Shown here one piece after another: positions 14,169 through 25,919 of a DNA stretch of 64,000 bases. The notes under the pieces are model-generated. The model ran no database searches, was not told where the DNA came from, and saw nothing but the letters and a program-made list of their open reading frames with translations. The stretch comes from Paramecium pentaurelia (lineage: Eukaryota; Ciliophora; Oligohymenophorea; Peniculida; Parameciidae). The stretch lies in the NCBI GenBank assembly GCA_905183005.1, contig CAJJDO010000051.1:372001-436000 (forward strand), given 5' to 3'. The first letter of the stretch is position 1. Every line of letters begins with the position of its first letter. The translations under genes and the position numbers were made by a program.

Positions 14169-17100
14169 ATGAAAATGGATTATATTTATTTTAAAGATGA
14201 TTTTAAAAATTAATATTTTATTACTTAAATTAAAACAGCTTTTTTAATTATTATTATTTAAATATATGAATTAACATCAAATTTCTTTTCTTGTAATCTC
14301 TATTTTCTTATTATTAAGCAATAACTTCCTTTATAACAATTTAGTGACAATGACTACTATTATATAAGATGCTATATCTAAAATCTAACAAAACAGCTAA
14401 TTTTATCAACCACAGCTTCAATAATCTATGATAAAATAAGAATAGCCTTAGATGAAATGTTCCCTGATCATGAAATATGCGTATATATTAAACAAATTTA
14501 GATTTATTAAGTAGAATATAAATTTGAGGATTGGAACCAAAATGATGAATATGTTTAAGGAGATAGAAATTATAATAATTATACAAAAGTACCTTTTTTA
14601 GAAATGTTATTAAAAGACTAAGTAGATCAAAAAGATGAAGAACTCTTATCATAAGATAGTTATAAAAGTCTTTATTCATAAAATAAATTAGATTAAAATA
14701 TTTCATATAGTAATGAAATAGAATAAAAAGAACATAATAATTTAATATAAAAACTTGCTTGTTTATTAGTTTGTGAATCTATTTAGGAATGTGACAATCT
14801 AACAATATATTAAAATATCATTGATTAATTTGACAATCTAACAATATATTAAAATTTAATGGAGTAGAATTAAAGTAATTAAATATTAATAACGTTAAAA
14901 TTACCATAACAATTTTTTATGAATCTCAATCATTATTCAATCAAAATATTTCCAAATTAAGAATAAGCCTCACTCGATTTTCAATAAGCAGAAATTTTAA
15001 ATTAACATAATGAATTTATTCCAACAATTCAGGAATAATTTAATAAATTTATCAAAGTTACAGATCTAAATTTCTATTACATAACTGCCGAAGATCTAAG
15101 TGATCTTAAATTAAATATACCTAATAATAGACCAATTTAATTGTTTCTTTCACCTTATTTCTAATATCAATATATAAATCAATAACATTTAGAAACATAT
15201 TTAACATATGATTATGTGCAAAACTTAAAAGATGAAAAAATCATCGTAATTATCAATTTAGTTGGAAAATTGAAATTGAAAATTGAAATCTAATTGAATA
15301 ATTGTTAATATTGCCATTTTATCAATAATGAATCTAAGACTCATTTATATTTCAAATTAAATCATCCACCACTATGTAGTGCTGCTATATTTGATAAATT
15401 TAAAATTGATTTATTAGATACTTAGACAGAATGGACCAGAATTGAAAACATCTATTTGAATTCGTATTTTAAAAAACATCAAAATTTATTAGAAAAATAT
15501 GTCATTTTAAACAATACCATTATTGAAATTTAACTTAAAAATATCAAATTCTCAAGTGAAGCTAGATTCCTTAATAAAATATTATTAAGATTAAAATAAT
15601 TGAATTTACTTATTTCTAATAATGAAATTTAATAAAATATTATTAAGAAATCAACTAGAAATTCTAAATTTGATATTTTATAAAAATAATTAGATGAAAG
15701 TAAATTGAGTTTTGAATAAAAATACAATTTTATTTGCATTATTTCTTAAAATCGTATAATAGATTGTAATCATTTGAAGATAATATTGAATTTAATGTGT
15801 AAGTTATAGTAAAATGCTAATACATCATTAAATGATTAAATTATTGATGCTATTTTCTAATAATTTATGAGATTTAGTGAAAATTTATCAAATTCAATTA
15901 GAATTTCTAATTTAAATAATAGGAATTTATATATTTTTTAAAGAGATTTCAAAAGTTAATTGTAATAAAAAATGACACTCATAAAAATTAATTTTGTGAA
16001 ATAAATTAGATTGACTCCATCAGGTTATATTCCAATGATAAGTTTACCATAAAAACCTAAATTATTGATAAGAGAATTTAAAAATTAAAATTTTATTAAA
16101 TTAAGTTTAAGAGATGAAGATGGAAAATTAATTAAGAGATATAAAACAAATTTTGGAAATTTTTTTAAAGTTAAACTAAAAGAAGGTTTTGTTATTTGTT
16201 AAGAAAATTTTAAATTATTAGGATGGAACAATAAAGAATTAAAAAAAAATATATTATGGATGAATAAAGTTTCTGATACTTAATTAAATAACTTTTTATA
16301 AAGCAATTTCTAATACAATACTCCAATTTTTGAATAAATAACAGAAAATACATCTTAATTTAGGAATTTCTTTATTGATGGTTAAACAATATAATTCAAA
16401 TAACTAAATATTATAGATATAAATAAATAAATAAATTAGAATATTAATAATTTTGGATAGATATCTAGGAATTTAATATGTAAAATAAGAGAGATATTAA
16501 ATAATTAGGATATATCAGTTGTTTAGATTGTATTTAGTGGAACTTAATATGTCTTATTATTGAATAATGATTTAAAAGATAATACAATTTAGTTAAATTT
16601 ATAATTAAAGTAGTTGTCAAATTGTAAGGATGTAATTACAGTAACAAATTATAATAAGTTTAGAGGAGCTTATTTGAATAGAGGAATAATTAGAATTCTT
16701 AATGAGATGGGTATTAACGATGATGTTTTTATTTAATTATTGAACTGTAATTTTGATACCAAATAATTCTTTTAGGGCATTTAGAATAAATTTCGATTTC
16801 AAAAAAAATAAGATATATTTCATAAGACTTAAACAGTGAACTTTATGGACTAAACTCAATAATAGACTTAATAAATTTAATGAAAAGCAATAATTTGAAT
16901 GAATAGAATTGTTATTTTATAAAAAAAGTATAAGAAAAGTTAAGAAAGTTAGAGATATAATAAATACAAAAAAAGTATAATATATTAGTCGAAAAGGCAG
17001 AAAGACTATTTGGAATAGTTGATTAATAAGGAATTCTAAAAGAAGGAGGTATTAAATTCTATTATATTTATGATTAGAAGTAATATGTGTTAGAAAAATA

Positions 17101-18132
17101 AATGATAAATTATCATATTTGGAAGGATAATTAATAATAATTGAAGATTGTATTAAGAGTAAATAAATGATACTAAAAGTTATTGGTTTATCAAGTAAAG
17201 AGGTTTAAAGAAGATTTGGAGATAAGAAAGAATATGATGAATACATAAATTGTATTATATTTTCAAATAAATAATACTTAAGTACTTAATTTTGTACTAA
17301 TACATATTTTGTATCTTGGGATAAGAGATTAATTCCAAAGATTTAGAGAATTAATAATAAGAATAAAATATTATAAGATTTGGATTTTCCAAAATTAGAA
17401 TAGGAAGATATAATTGATTATTTAAGTGATTGTTTGAATAATTAGATTACAGAATATGTAGAGTGTAATCATATAGGATAATATTAATATTTAGATAGTA
17501 ATGAAAATATTTTTGAGAATCTTGACTAAATTATGATGACTAAAATGTAATAACATTAGGGTAATGATTAGAATAAAGTTAATATTGATGATAGATTCAT
17601 TTATCGATTTTATTGGATGAAAGATGAGAATAATTATGAAAAATATGTAGAATAATGTTTGGGATAAAACCATATAGTGTAAGCACTTAAATGTTTAAAT
17701 TACATTGTAGATACATTTAATGGTTGGATGAAATTGTATAATATTAAAGATGAATATGAAATCTATTCAGGGTATTTTGAGAATTAAAATGATGACGAAA
17801 ATTTGGATAGTTTTTAAGAATTAATGATTCTTTATTTAGGATAATTGAAAATTGAATTAGATAACATTCTATCTTAAATTAAGATAGAAAGATAGATTTA
17901 GATATGGATATTACATTTCTTAATTATCTATCTTCCTAATGAAATGAATATAAGGAATCAATAATTGGAAAGAATAGTCAAATGTATAAAAAATCAAGTT
18001 TAAAAGTTTGATGAGTGTAAATTTCTTTGTAGTCGTTTAGAAACTAAGAGTTAGTAATGGTTTAAGGGTTGCAGTTGGTTTTTCTTTGGAAAAGAGATTC
18101 TAGATTTTGAATAAAGCTCAAAAAATGAATGA
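14169..18132 (+). CDS. RNA-dependent RNA polymerase homologue lacking the catalytic Asp triad (RDR3-like)
   Basis: Exons 14169-16746, 16776-16835, 16866-17048 and 17078-18132 (introns of 29, 30 and 29 nt) give exactly 1291 codons. The middle and C-terminal parts carry the landmarks of eukaryotic cellular RdRPs (the RDR/QDE-1/EGO-1 family): R-L-T-P-S-G-Y-I-P near the domain entry, I-K-L-S-L-R-D-E-D-G-K-L, E-N-F-K-L-L-G-W-N-N-K-E-L, A-Y-L-N-R-G-I-I-R-I-L-N-E-M-G-I, and E-R-L-F-G-I-V-D-Q-Q-G-I-L-K-E-G-E-V. The block before Y-F-V-S-W-D-K-R-L-I-P is normally G-S-D-L-D-G-D-L. Here it reads S-T-Q-F-C-T-N-T (residues 1009-1016), so all three metal-binding aspartates are replaced, by Gln, Cys and Asn. 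The flanking scaffold is intact and the frame is open, so this is a pseudo-enzyme rather than a pseudogene. P. tetraurelia RDR3 is known as a divergent-catalytic-domain paralogue needed for transgene-induced silencing; orthology is inferred. Confidence 0.88.
14792..14854 (+). repeat. 39-bp in-frame tandem duplication in the RDR3-like gene
   Basis: A block starting tgacaatctaacaatatatt occurs at 14792 and again 39 bp later at 14831, identical over about 24 bp and then diverging. It adds 13 codons and duplicates the peptide D-N-L-T-I-Y-Q-N in the N-terminal, poorly conserved part of the protein. Confidence 0.85.
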
Positions 18133-18155
18133 TTTCTTATGAATTAAATATAATT

Positions 18156-19601
18156 ATGTTACCCTATGAGAATGCACTTTTCACTGTTTAAGTCACAAGA
18201 AAGCATTTCTTCAAAGACAAAAACTATTCTTTGTATTTGTTCTCTGATGAACTTGTTATGACTGATGTATGAAGTACTTCAAGATTGATTAGGACATCAC
18301 TAAATAACCTAAGTATAATCTCAAGATGAATCTAACAACTACAATTAAATGGATTCTAGAAGAAAAACGTATTGTTGGTTTTGAATTCTCATATAATAAT
18401 GGCTATAAGATAGTTTACGGACCAAAACTCAACTTATTAAAAGAAATGATAGCTGGAAAAATATTTTACCAGCCAATTCTTTCTTTTTATTAATTTTAAA
18501 TGGAAATGGGAAGTGGTATGACAGGATCTGTCTATAGATGTGTTGCTGCAGACAATGCTAATTTATACTATGCCATAAAAAAGATTGATAAATTGAAAAT
18601 TGCTCAACATGAAGGTGGAATTGTAAGAGTTTTTATCACTATCATTTTATTAGCCTTAATTAGTTCATGAACTCTCTTTATTATCATCCCTATCACATCC
18701 AAACATAGTCAAACTCAAAGAAACCTATGCTGACAATTAATATTATTACATCATTATGGAATACATAAATGGCAGAACCCTATATTCAGAACTCTCAAGT
18801 AGATAATATGGATTATCCATTGCAGAAACTATCAAAATAATGAAAGTAAATCATATATCAAATTATTTATAGGAACTTTTAGATGCTATATCATACATAC
18901 ATGATAAAGGAGTTATGCATCGAGACATCAATCCACTCAATATCATGAAAGCAGAAACAGTGAAGTTGATTGATTTCGGTTTGGCAAGGAAAATCAAAAA
19001 CCAATTGAATTTTCCAACGTCAGGCACTCCTGGATACATGGCTCCTGAGATCATTAATTATAATAAAGATAAATAGTATGACGAAAAGGCTGACATCTAT
19101 AGTCTTGGATGTCTACTCTATAAATTGTAATTAAAATATAATCTTAGATTAACTGGCGAAAATCTGTTTAATACTAAATCAGCTAAATAAACTATTTATC
19201 AAGCTAACAAAGATGGATTTTATGAATTAAAGAAATAAATCTAACATCCTGAAGTTAATTCTGTAAAAATGGAATAATTCTTTATCCTGTTGCCTTATAT
19301 GCTTGAAATAGATCCATCAAATAGATTATCTGCTAAGATTTGTCTCACTATAATAGAAGAAATTGATAACAATAATCAAAATATCGATAGACTTATTAAG
19401 AAGATTTTAGTTAGAAAGTCACTTAACACAACAACTATCGAAGAACAAAGAAGTTGTGAACGTATATCTAAAGGAAGGATTGCCAAATAATCTATGGATG
19501 GAATCTCTAAAAAAAGTTTGGATGAACTCTCAATCTTTACAAAAAAAGTTATGGTTTAAAATCAATAAAAAGTCATTCTCCCTCATAAAAAGTAAGCTTG
19601 A
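18156..19601 (+). CDS. Protein kinase with N-terminal PH-like region
   Basis: Exons 18156-18266, 18293-18622, 18654-18845, 18873-19126 and 19148-19601 (introns of 26, 31, 27 and 21 nt) give 446 codons. Residues 1-105 look like a PH-type beta domain. The kinase domain then shows a Gly-rich loop (M-G-S-G-M-T-G-S-V-Y), Y-Y-A-I-K-K (catalytic Lys), H-P-N-I-V-K-L, H-R-D-I-N-P-L-N (catalytic loop, with Asn where Lys is common), L-I-D-F-G-L-A-R and G-T-P-G-Y-M-A-P-E. All key catalytic residues are present, so an active Ser/Thr kinase is expected. The domain order resembles a ciliate-expanded group of PH-like/CAMK-type kinases. The alternative in-frame ATG at 18129 overlaps the upstream TGA as ATGA. 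The chosen start leaves a 23-bp gap. Substrates unknown. Confidence 0.88.
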
Positions 19602-20410
19602 CTCTAAATCATAATATATATTTCAATAATAAACTTTTATTTTATTACATTCTCTATTCAACTAAACATACACTTTAATTGATAGTCAAAAAATAATACA
19701 AATACATTTCTATAACTTTATCAAATCATCTTAGTTATCATTTAAAATAAATTAACACTCTTCAATACTATATATAATTCTTGTTAGATAACATTTTGCA
19801 ATAATTAATATATCACCCTAGAAATAATGGTAAAATTATTAATAAAATAAATATATAGATTTTATAATATTTTATAAATGGTGATATTTATTAAAATTTT
19901 TATTTCACCCTTTTTTATGATTAGGCATGAAATAAAATTCATTATCATTAATTTCAATTGATAATTTTGTTCATACATTTTTCATTCTTTATTTTACCAT
20001 CCTACTTTTCTTTAAGTCTTATCTTACATATTTAGTGGTGTTTAGAAAAGATATAAACATAATCTTAAAAATATCATTAGGTAATAATTTCAATATGTAT
20101 TTTAAATATTAGCTATTAAATATATATAGCAATACTCTTTTTATAAATAATATCTTAAATATAATTATTACATTATTTCGACTTTAAAAAATAAATATTT
20201 TCCAAGATATTTATCAAATTTAATAAACAATCTTTAAGATACCTAATTATATGTACTATTATATTTTTATTTAAATTTACAAGTTTAATAGACATTCTTG
20301 ATAAGTTATAGTAAATTTTTATTAGACAAAACTCTAATATAGAGAACTTTATTTTGAGACTTCGTTAAGGCTTTGGATTTAAATAAATATATGGCTTAAA
20401 AGATAATTTC
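19602..20410. other. AT-rich non-coding region
   Basis: About 800 bp after the kinase stop, consisting of A/T tracts with no codon structure on either strand that I can defend. The near-absence of TGA makes ORF length useless here. Confidence 0.5.
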
Positions 20411-20413
20411 AAA

Positions 20414-20987
20414 TGGAAAATGAACAATCAGATTATTTAATGCCAATTACAAAGAAAATATAACTAGTTTAGGTAAAATACCATATTGAAAATTAGATTA
20501 GATATCCTTCTTGAAGTCTATATAAGATGGGTTATTATTAAACAATCACAGATCATATTTAATTTCTTATGGTTATCAAAAATTAGTCTATTTATTATAA
20601 TTGGATTAGTTATAATAATTTAGGACAACTACTCTTTAGATATGTTTTATATTAAAAGCCTTATAACTAACAAAATTACTAAGAATGATTAATTTATTAA
20701 ATCTAAACTAGTTATCAAAATGAAAGATCAAATGGTTGTATTGTTTATCACCATATAGAAATGTTTAATCATTTTTTGTCATTCATAAAAATTTCAAAGA
20801 TATTCAAATATAAGTGATGATGGAAAATATGATATTTTATACAAGGGGAACACATAGTTGAAAGGATTTTAATGGTGCAATGTAAAGTCCTAATTTGGAG
20901 GCTTTAAATTCTATAGGGTAGGAAAACTTTCATAAATGCAATCTGTATCTTATAACATATTAGGAGTCTTTAATAGTGTTAAAAAGT
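20414..20987 (+). CDS. Possible small hypothetical gene
   Basis: A candidate start at about 20414 gives M-E-N-E-Q-S-D-Y-L-M-P-I-T-K-K. A possible intron lies around 20475-20503. A plausible coding tail near 20815-20987 contains Y-D-I-L-Y-K-G-N-T, L-K-G-F-Q-W-C-N-V-K and F-G-G-F-K-F-Y-R-V-G-K before TGA. The tail has balanced composition and GG/FxY beta-type spacing, but the middle third can be read in more than one frame because only TGA stops. Exon structure is not resolved and no family is recognised. It could be a decayed gene. Confidence 0.3.
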
Positions 20988-21774
20988 GAATTATATTTAT
21001 TTATTTTTATTTTTTTTGGTATTATACAATAATTTATTATTTTTTTAACAATTATGTTTTGTTTGAATATTAAATTAAAATATATTATATGATTAGTTAC
21101 TTCTATCTTAAATTAATTTTAGATAATTTATAAATTTTTAAATTATAAATTTCTTACATTTATATAATTATTTGACAATAAAAATATCAATTCTCTTTTA
21201 CATGATAATAATAATTAACTTATATTTTATTAAATCAAATGAATATGATACTAAATTAAAACATTTATATCATTAGAATAAATAAAATTAAATAACATAT
21301 AAAAAATAAATTTTTTATGATAAAATGATTTCTTATGGTATTCGAAATTTGGTTTTGTGCCTCTATATGAATTTAATAAAATGAATATAATTTCATAATG
21401 ATAATATTGACATTATTGAAGCTATTATGTAAAATAAAAATTAAAGATATATAAATAAGAAGAGATTATTTACTGATATCTTTTATATGGAAATTTAATA
21501 GTTATTTATAAGATAAAATTATACAATCTATATAAAATCATACAATTATTAATAATTCTATATTAATTAATAATCTTCTTTCTATTTGACTTCTTTAAGT
21601 CCAATATAAGTATTGGTATCAATTAAATTAGTCAATAGAGAATTCAAAGTGCAATTCAACTCAAAATACTACACTAAAACCATTCAGATCAATTATTTTA
21701 CTAGGGATTTGAAATAAAGTAGAAGTTGTATTAATGAACATTTATTTTAATCATTAATTACAAAAACGAATTAA
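20988..21774. other. Upstream region of the first trichocyst matrix gene copy
   Basis: AT-rich non-coding DNA. From 21215 onwards it is repeated in the next copy (from 22436) with no difference noticed by eye, so the promoter region is part of the duplicated or overlapping segment. Confidence 0.6.
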
Positions 21775-22434
21775 ATGAAAAGATTATATAGTTTAGCAAT
21801 GCTATTATTGTTAGTTTCAGCAACTACAGTTACAAAGTAAGATATTGAATAGTTAACTAATATAGTAATTAAGGTGTTATGGATTCATATGTTAATCCAG
21901 GACTGTAATCTTCAATAGATGAATTAACATAATCAAAAATTGGACATATGGTTATTGATTTAGCTGAAGTTACTATGAGAGTTACTGGAGCTGTTGATTC
22001 ATTAGTAGAAGGAGTCAAAGCCTTTGGTCGTTAAATTGAAGAGAGATTGAATTTGGAAAATACACAATGGGAAGTTGTTGAAAGTGAACATAATGCTAAA
22101 GTTATTTCACTTAGTTCATAAGCTAATTAAGCTGAATTTGATATTAATAGAGAAAAGAAAGTATTAAATTCTGAATTGATTCCAAGACTTCATGAATTAG
22201 ATGATGTATTTATTATAATCTTAAACAAATTAATAGATCTTATTAGGACTTAAAGCTAAATAAACAGATAATGCATAATCATTTAAAGAAGCTGAAGCTG
22301 CTAGAAATTCATAACATGATTCATTTGTATTAACAACAACTGAATTTACTGATGCATTAAGAAATATTGATGAAGCATTAGATTTATTAAGTGATTTATT
22401 TAAAAGTGGTGAAGTTAGAGCTGCATTCATTGAA
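21775..22434 (+). CDS. Trichocyst matrix protein, copy 1, 3' truncated at N
   Basis: Same start and first introns as the complete third copy: ATG 21775, a hydrophobic signal peptide, a 29-nt intron and a 31-nt intron. The sequence stops at the N at 22435, in the second half of the protein just after A-A-F-I-E. It is not a biological truncation: the break coincides with a position that differs between the other two copies (G at 23656, A at 24986). Probably a contig end from an over-collapsed paralogue family. Confidence 0.8.
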
Positions 22435-22995
22435 NTTAACTTATATTTTATTAAATCAAATGAATATGATACTAAATTAAAACATTTATATCATTAGAAT
22501 AAATAAAATTAAATAACATATAAAAAATAAATTTTTTATGATAAAATGATTTCTTATGGTATTCGAAATTTGGTTTTGTGCCTCTATATGAATTTAATAA
22601 AATGAATATAATTTCATAATGATAATATTGACATTATTGAAGCTATTATGTAAAATAAAAATTAAAGATATATAAATAAGAAGAGATTATTTACTGATAT
22701 CTTTTATATGGAAATTTAATAGTTATTTATAAGATAAAATTATACAATCTATATAAAATCATACAATTATTAATAATTCTATATTAATTAATAATCTTCT
22801 TTCTATTTGACTTCTTTAAGTCCAATATAAGTATTGGTATCAATTAAATTAGTCAATAGAGAATTCAAAGTGCAATTCAACTCAAAATACTACACTAAAA
22901 CCATTCAGATCAATTATTTTACTAGGGATTTGAAATAAAGTAGAAGTTGTATTAATGAACATTTATTTTAATCATTAATTACAAAAACGAATTAA
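22435..22995. other. Repeated upstream region of TMP copy 2
   Basis: Starts with the single N and then repeats the 560 bp upstream of copy 1. No gene of its own. Confidence 0.8.
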
Positions 22996-24115
22996 ATGAA
23001 AAGATTATATAGTTTAGCAATGCTATTATTGTTAGTTTCAGCAACTACAGTTACAAAGTAAGATATTGAATAGTTAACTAATATAGTAATTAAGGTGTTA
23101 TGGATTCATATGTTAATCCAGGACTGTAATCTTCAATAGATGAATTAACATAATCAAAAATTGGACATATGGTTATTGATTTAGCTGAAGTTACTATGAG
23201 AGTTACTGGAGCTGTTGATTCATTAGTAGAAGGAGTCAAAGCCTTTGGTCGTTAAATTGAAGAGAGATTGAATTTGGAAAATACACAATGGGAAGTTGTT
23301 GAAAGTGAACATAATGCTAAAGTTATTTCACTTAGTTCATAAGCTAATTAAGCTGAATTTGATATTAATAGAGAAAAGAAAGTATTAAATTCTGAATTGA
23401 TTCCAAGACTTCATGAATTAGATGATGTATTTATTATAATCTTAAACAAATTAATAGATCTTATTAGGACTTAAAGCTAAATAAACAGATAATGCATAAT
23501 CATTTAAAGAAGCTGAAGCTGCTAGAAATTCATAACATGATTCATTTGTATTAACAACAACTGAATTTACTGATGCATTAAGAAATATTGATGAAGCATT
23601 AGATTTATTAAGTGATTTATTTAAAAGTGGTGAAGTTAGAGCTGCATTCATTGAAGTTACTGATGAATAAAAACATAAAGTTAATAAAGCATTAAGATAA
23701 GTCAAAGCTAATACTGAAAATTTTGGTCATTAATATTCTTCATTTATTTAAGCATTAACTAATTTAACTGAAGGATTCAATTTCAAAGATAGATAAGTTT
23801 TAAAGGAAATGTGTGATTTCTTAAATAGTTTAAGATTGAATATCTTTGATGCATTAACTAAAGCTTATAAAGATGAAGACAGTTAAAAATAATAAGATGA
23901 ATTAAGAAGATAATAATTAACATCTGAAAAAGCAGTATTTGATTAATAATATGCTGATTTCTATTAAGAAAGAGAAGATAAAACTGTTAGAATATCTGAT
24001 GTTCAAACTATGATATCAACTAGAGAAGCTGATCTTAAAGCTTATTAAGATAGATTAAGAACTGAAAATAATAATTATTCAGCCAATCTTAAAATACATG
24101 ATGATATTGTGGTAA
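22996..24115 (+). CDS. Trichocyst matrix protein, copy 2, 3' truncated at N
   Basis: Matches the complete third copy from ATG 22996 to the third intron, where it meets the N at 24116, so only the short last exon is missing. It differs from copy 3 at 23656 and 23661, changing an Ile (copy 3) to Val (copy 2) in one codon and leaving the next silent. The signal peptide, Ala/Leu/Glu heptad segments and Gln-rich coiled coil are as in copy 3. The substitutions show that at least two real gene or allele versions exist. Confidence 0.85.
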
Positions 24116-24325
24116 NATTAATAATCTTCTTTCTATTTGACTTCTTTAAGTCCAATATAAGTATTGGTATCAATTAAATTAGTCAATAGAGAATTCAAAG
24201 TGCAATTCAACTCAAAATACTACACTAAAACCATTCAGATCAATTATTTTACTAGGGATTTGAAATAAAGTAGAAGTTGTATTAATGAACATTTATTTTA
24301 ATCATTAATTACAAAAACGAATTAA

Positions 24326-25566
24326 ATGAAAAGATTATATAGTTTAGCAATGCTATTATTGTTAGTTTCAGCAACTACAGTTACAAAGTAAGATATTGAA
24401 TAGTTAACTAATATAGTAATTAAGGTGTTATGGATTCATATGTTAATCCAGGACTGTAATCTTCAATAGATGAATTAACATAATCAAAAATTGGACATAT
24501 GGTTATTGATTTAGCTGAAGTTACTATGAGAGTTACTGGAGCTGTTGATTCATTAGTAGAAGGAGTCAAAGCCTTTGGTCGTTAAATTGAAGAGAGATTG
24601 AATTTGGAAAATACACAATGGGAAGTTGTTGAAAGTGAACATAATGCTAAAGTTATTTCACTTAGTTCATAAGCTAATTAAGCTGAATTTGATATTAATA
24701 GAGAAAAGAAAGTATTAAATTCTGAATTGATTCCAAGACTTCATGAATTAGATGATGTATTTATTATAATCTTAAACAAATTAATAGATCTTATTAGGAC
24801 TTAAAGCTAAATAAACAGATAATGCATAATCATTTAAAGAAGCTGAAGCTGCTAGAAATTCATAACATGATTCATTTGTATTAACAACAACTGAATTTAC
24901 TGATGCATTAAGAAATATTGATGAAGCATTAGATTTATTAAGTGATTTATTTAAAAGTGGTGAAGTTAGAGCTGCATTCATTGAAATTACAGATGAATAA
25001 AAACATAAAGTTAATAAAGCATTAAGATAAGTCAAAGCTAATACTGAAAATTTTGGTCATTAATATTCTTCATTTATTTAAGCATTAACTAATTTAACTG
25101 AAGGATTCAATTTCAAAGATAGATAAGTTTTAAAGGAAATGTGTGATTTCTTAAATAGTTTAAGATTGAATATCTTTGATGCATTAACTAAAGCTTATAA
25201 AGATGAAGACAGTTAAAAATAATAAGATGAATTAAGAAGATAATAATTAACATCTGAAAAAGCAGTATTTGATTAATAATATGCTGATTTCTATTAAGAA
25301 AGAGAAGATAAAACTGTTAGAATATCTGATGTTCAAACTATGATATCAACTAGAGAAGCTGATCTTAAAGCTTATTAAGATAGATTAAGAACTGAAAATA
25401 ATAATTATTCAGCCAATCTTAAAATACATGATGATATTGTGGTATTCATATCAAATTTATATAGTCATCTGTCTAATAAGAATTAGCAGTCTTAGCTAAA
25501 GCATTGTAAGTGGTTTCAACTCCACCATTCTTAGATTTCTTAAATGGAAGAATTGCTAAAGCATGA
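24326..25566 (+). CDS. Trichocyst matrix protein (complete copy)
   Basis: Exons 24326-24387, 24417-24756, 24788-25438 and 25465-25566 (introns of 29, 31 and 26 nt) give 384 codons. The N-terminus M-K-R-L-Y-S-L-A-M-L-L-L-L-V-S-A is a clear signal peptide. The rest is almost wholly helical with heptads, rich in Gln, Glu, Ala and Leu, with no Trp-rich or catalytic motifs. It ends V-V-S-T-P-P-F-L-D-F-L-N-G-R-I-A-K-A. This fits the Paramecium TMP multigene family: secretory precursors cleaved and packed as the crystalline matrix of trichocysts, the defensive exocytotic organelles. Family assignment rests on the signal peptide, size, coiled-coil composition and multicopy nature. Subfamily (T1/T2/T4) not assigned. 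Confidence 0.82.
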
Positions 25567-25919
25567 GTTAATGCAATAAATCATTATTAATAATTAATAA
25601 TCATTATATTTCTTTTATCTCCTCTCCATATTAATTGAGATCTTGTAAACTAATTTTATCAATTTTATCTTATTAATCAGACAATTAAGAATAAAGTTTA
25701 TATTTTAATAATTACTTCTTTTGTCTATAAAAAAAGTGAATCAAATAAATAATAATCTAATTCTTTTATATTTATATTAACAATGATTGAATCAAATTTA
25801 TATCAATATAGTTAATGAAAATTCACATATTTAGAATTATTAAGCGATTGAAAGATAATTGATGTTTATTTAAAATAGTAAATGATATTAATTTAATAGT
25901 GATTAAATTATAAAATAAA
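25567..25919. other. Convergent intergenic region
   Basis: About 350 bp of AT-rich DNA between the TMP stop and the FolD stop. No gene seen; holds the 3' ends of both. Confidence 0.55.

Larger units (their letters stand above)
21215..25443 (+). repeat. Three overlapping near-identical copies separated by single N bases
   Basis: Copy 1 is 21215-22434, then N at 22435. Copy 2 is 22436-24115, then N at 24116. Copy 3 runs from 24117 on. Copy 1 matches copy 2 at an offset of 1221 bp over its whole length. Copy 2 matches copy 3 at an offset of 1330 bp over about 1.3 kb. Differences between copies 2 and 3 seen by eye sit at 23656/24986 (G/A) and 23661/24991 (T/A), plus 24115/25445 (A/T) at the end. 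Each copy breaks at or next to a variant site. Confidence 0.95.

Noticed and set aside
16747..17077. Frameshifts suggesting the RDR3-like gene is a pseudogene
   Set aside because: All three apparent shifts vanish when GT..AG introns of 29, 30 and 29 nt are removed; the exon sum is then an exact multiple of three and conserved motifs join correctly.
22230..25035. Minus-strand Ser/Ala/Asn-rich ORFs repeated three times
   Set aside because: Antisense shadows of the trichocyst matrix protein exons.
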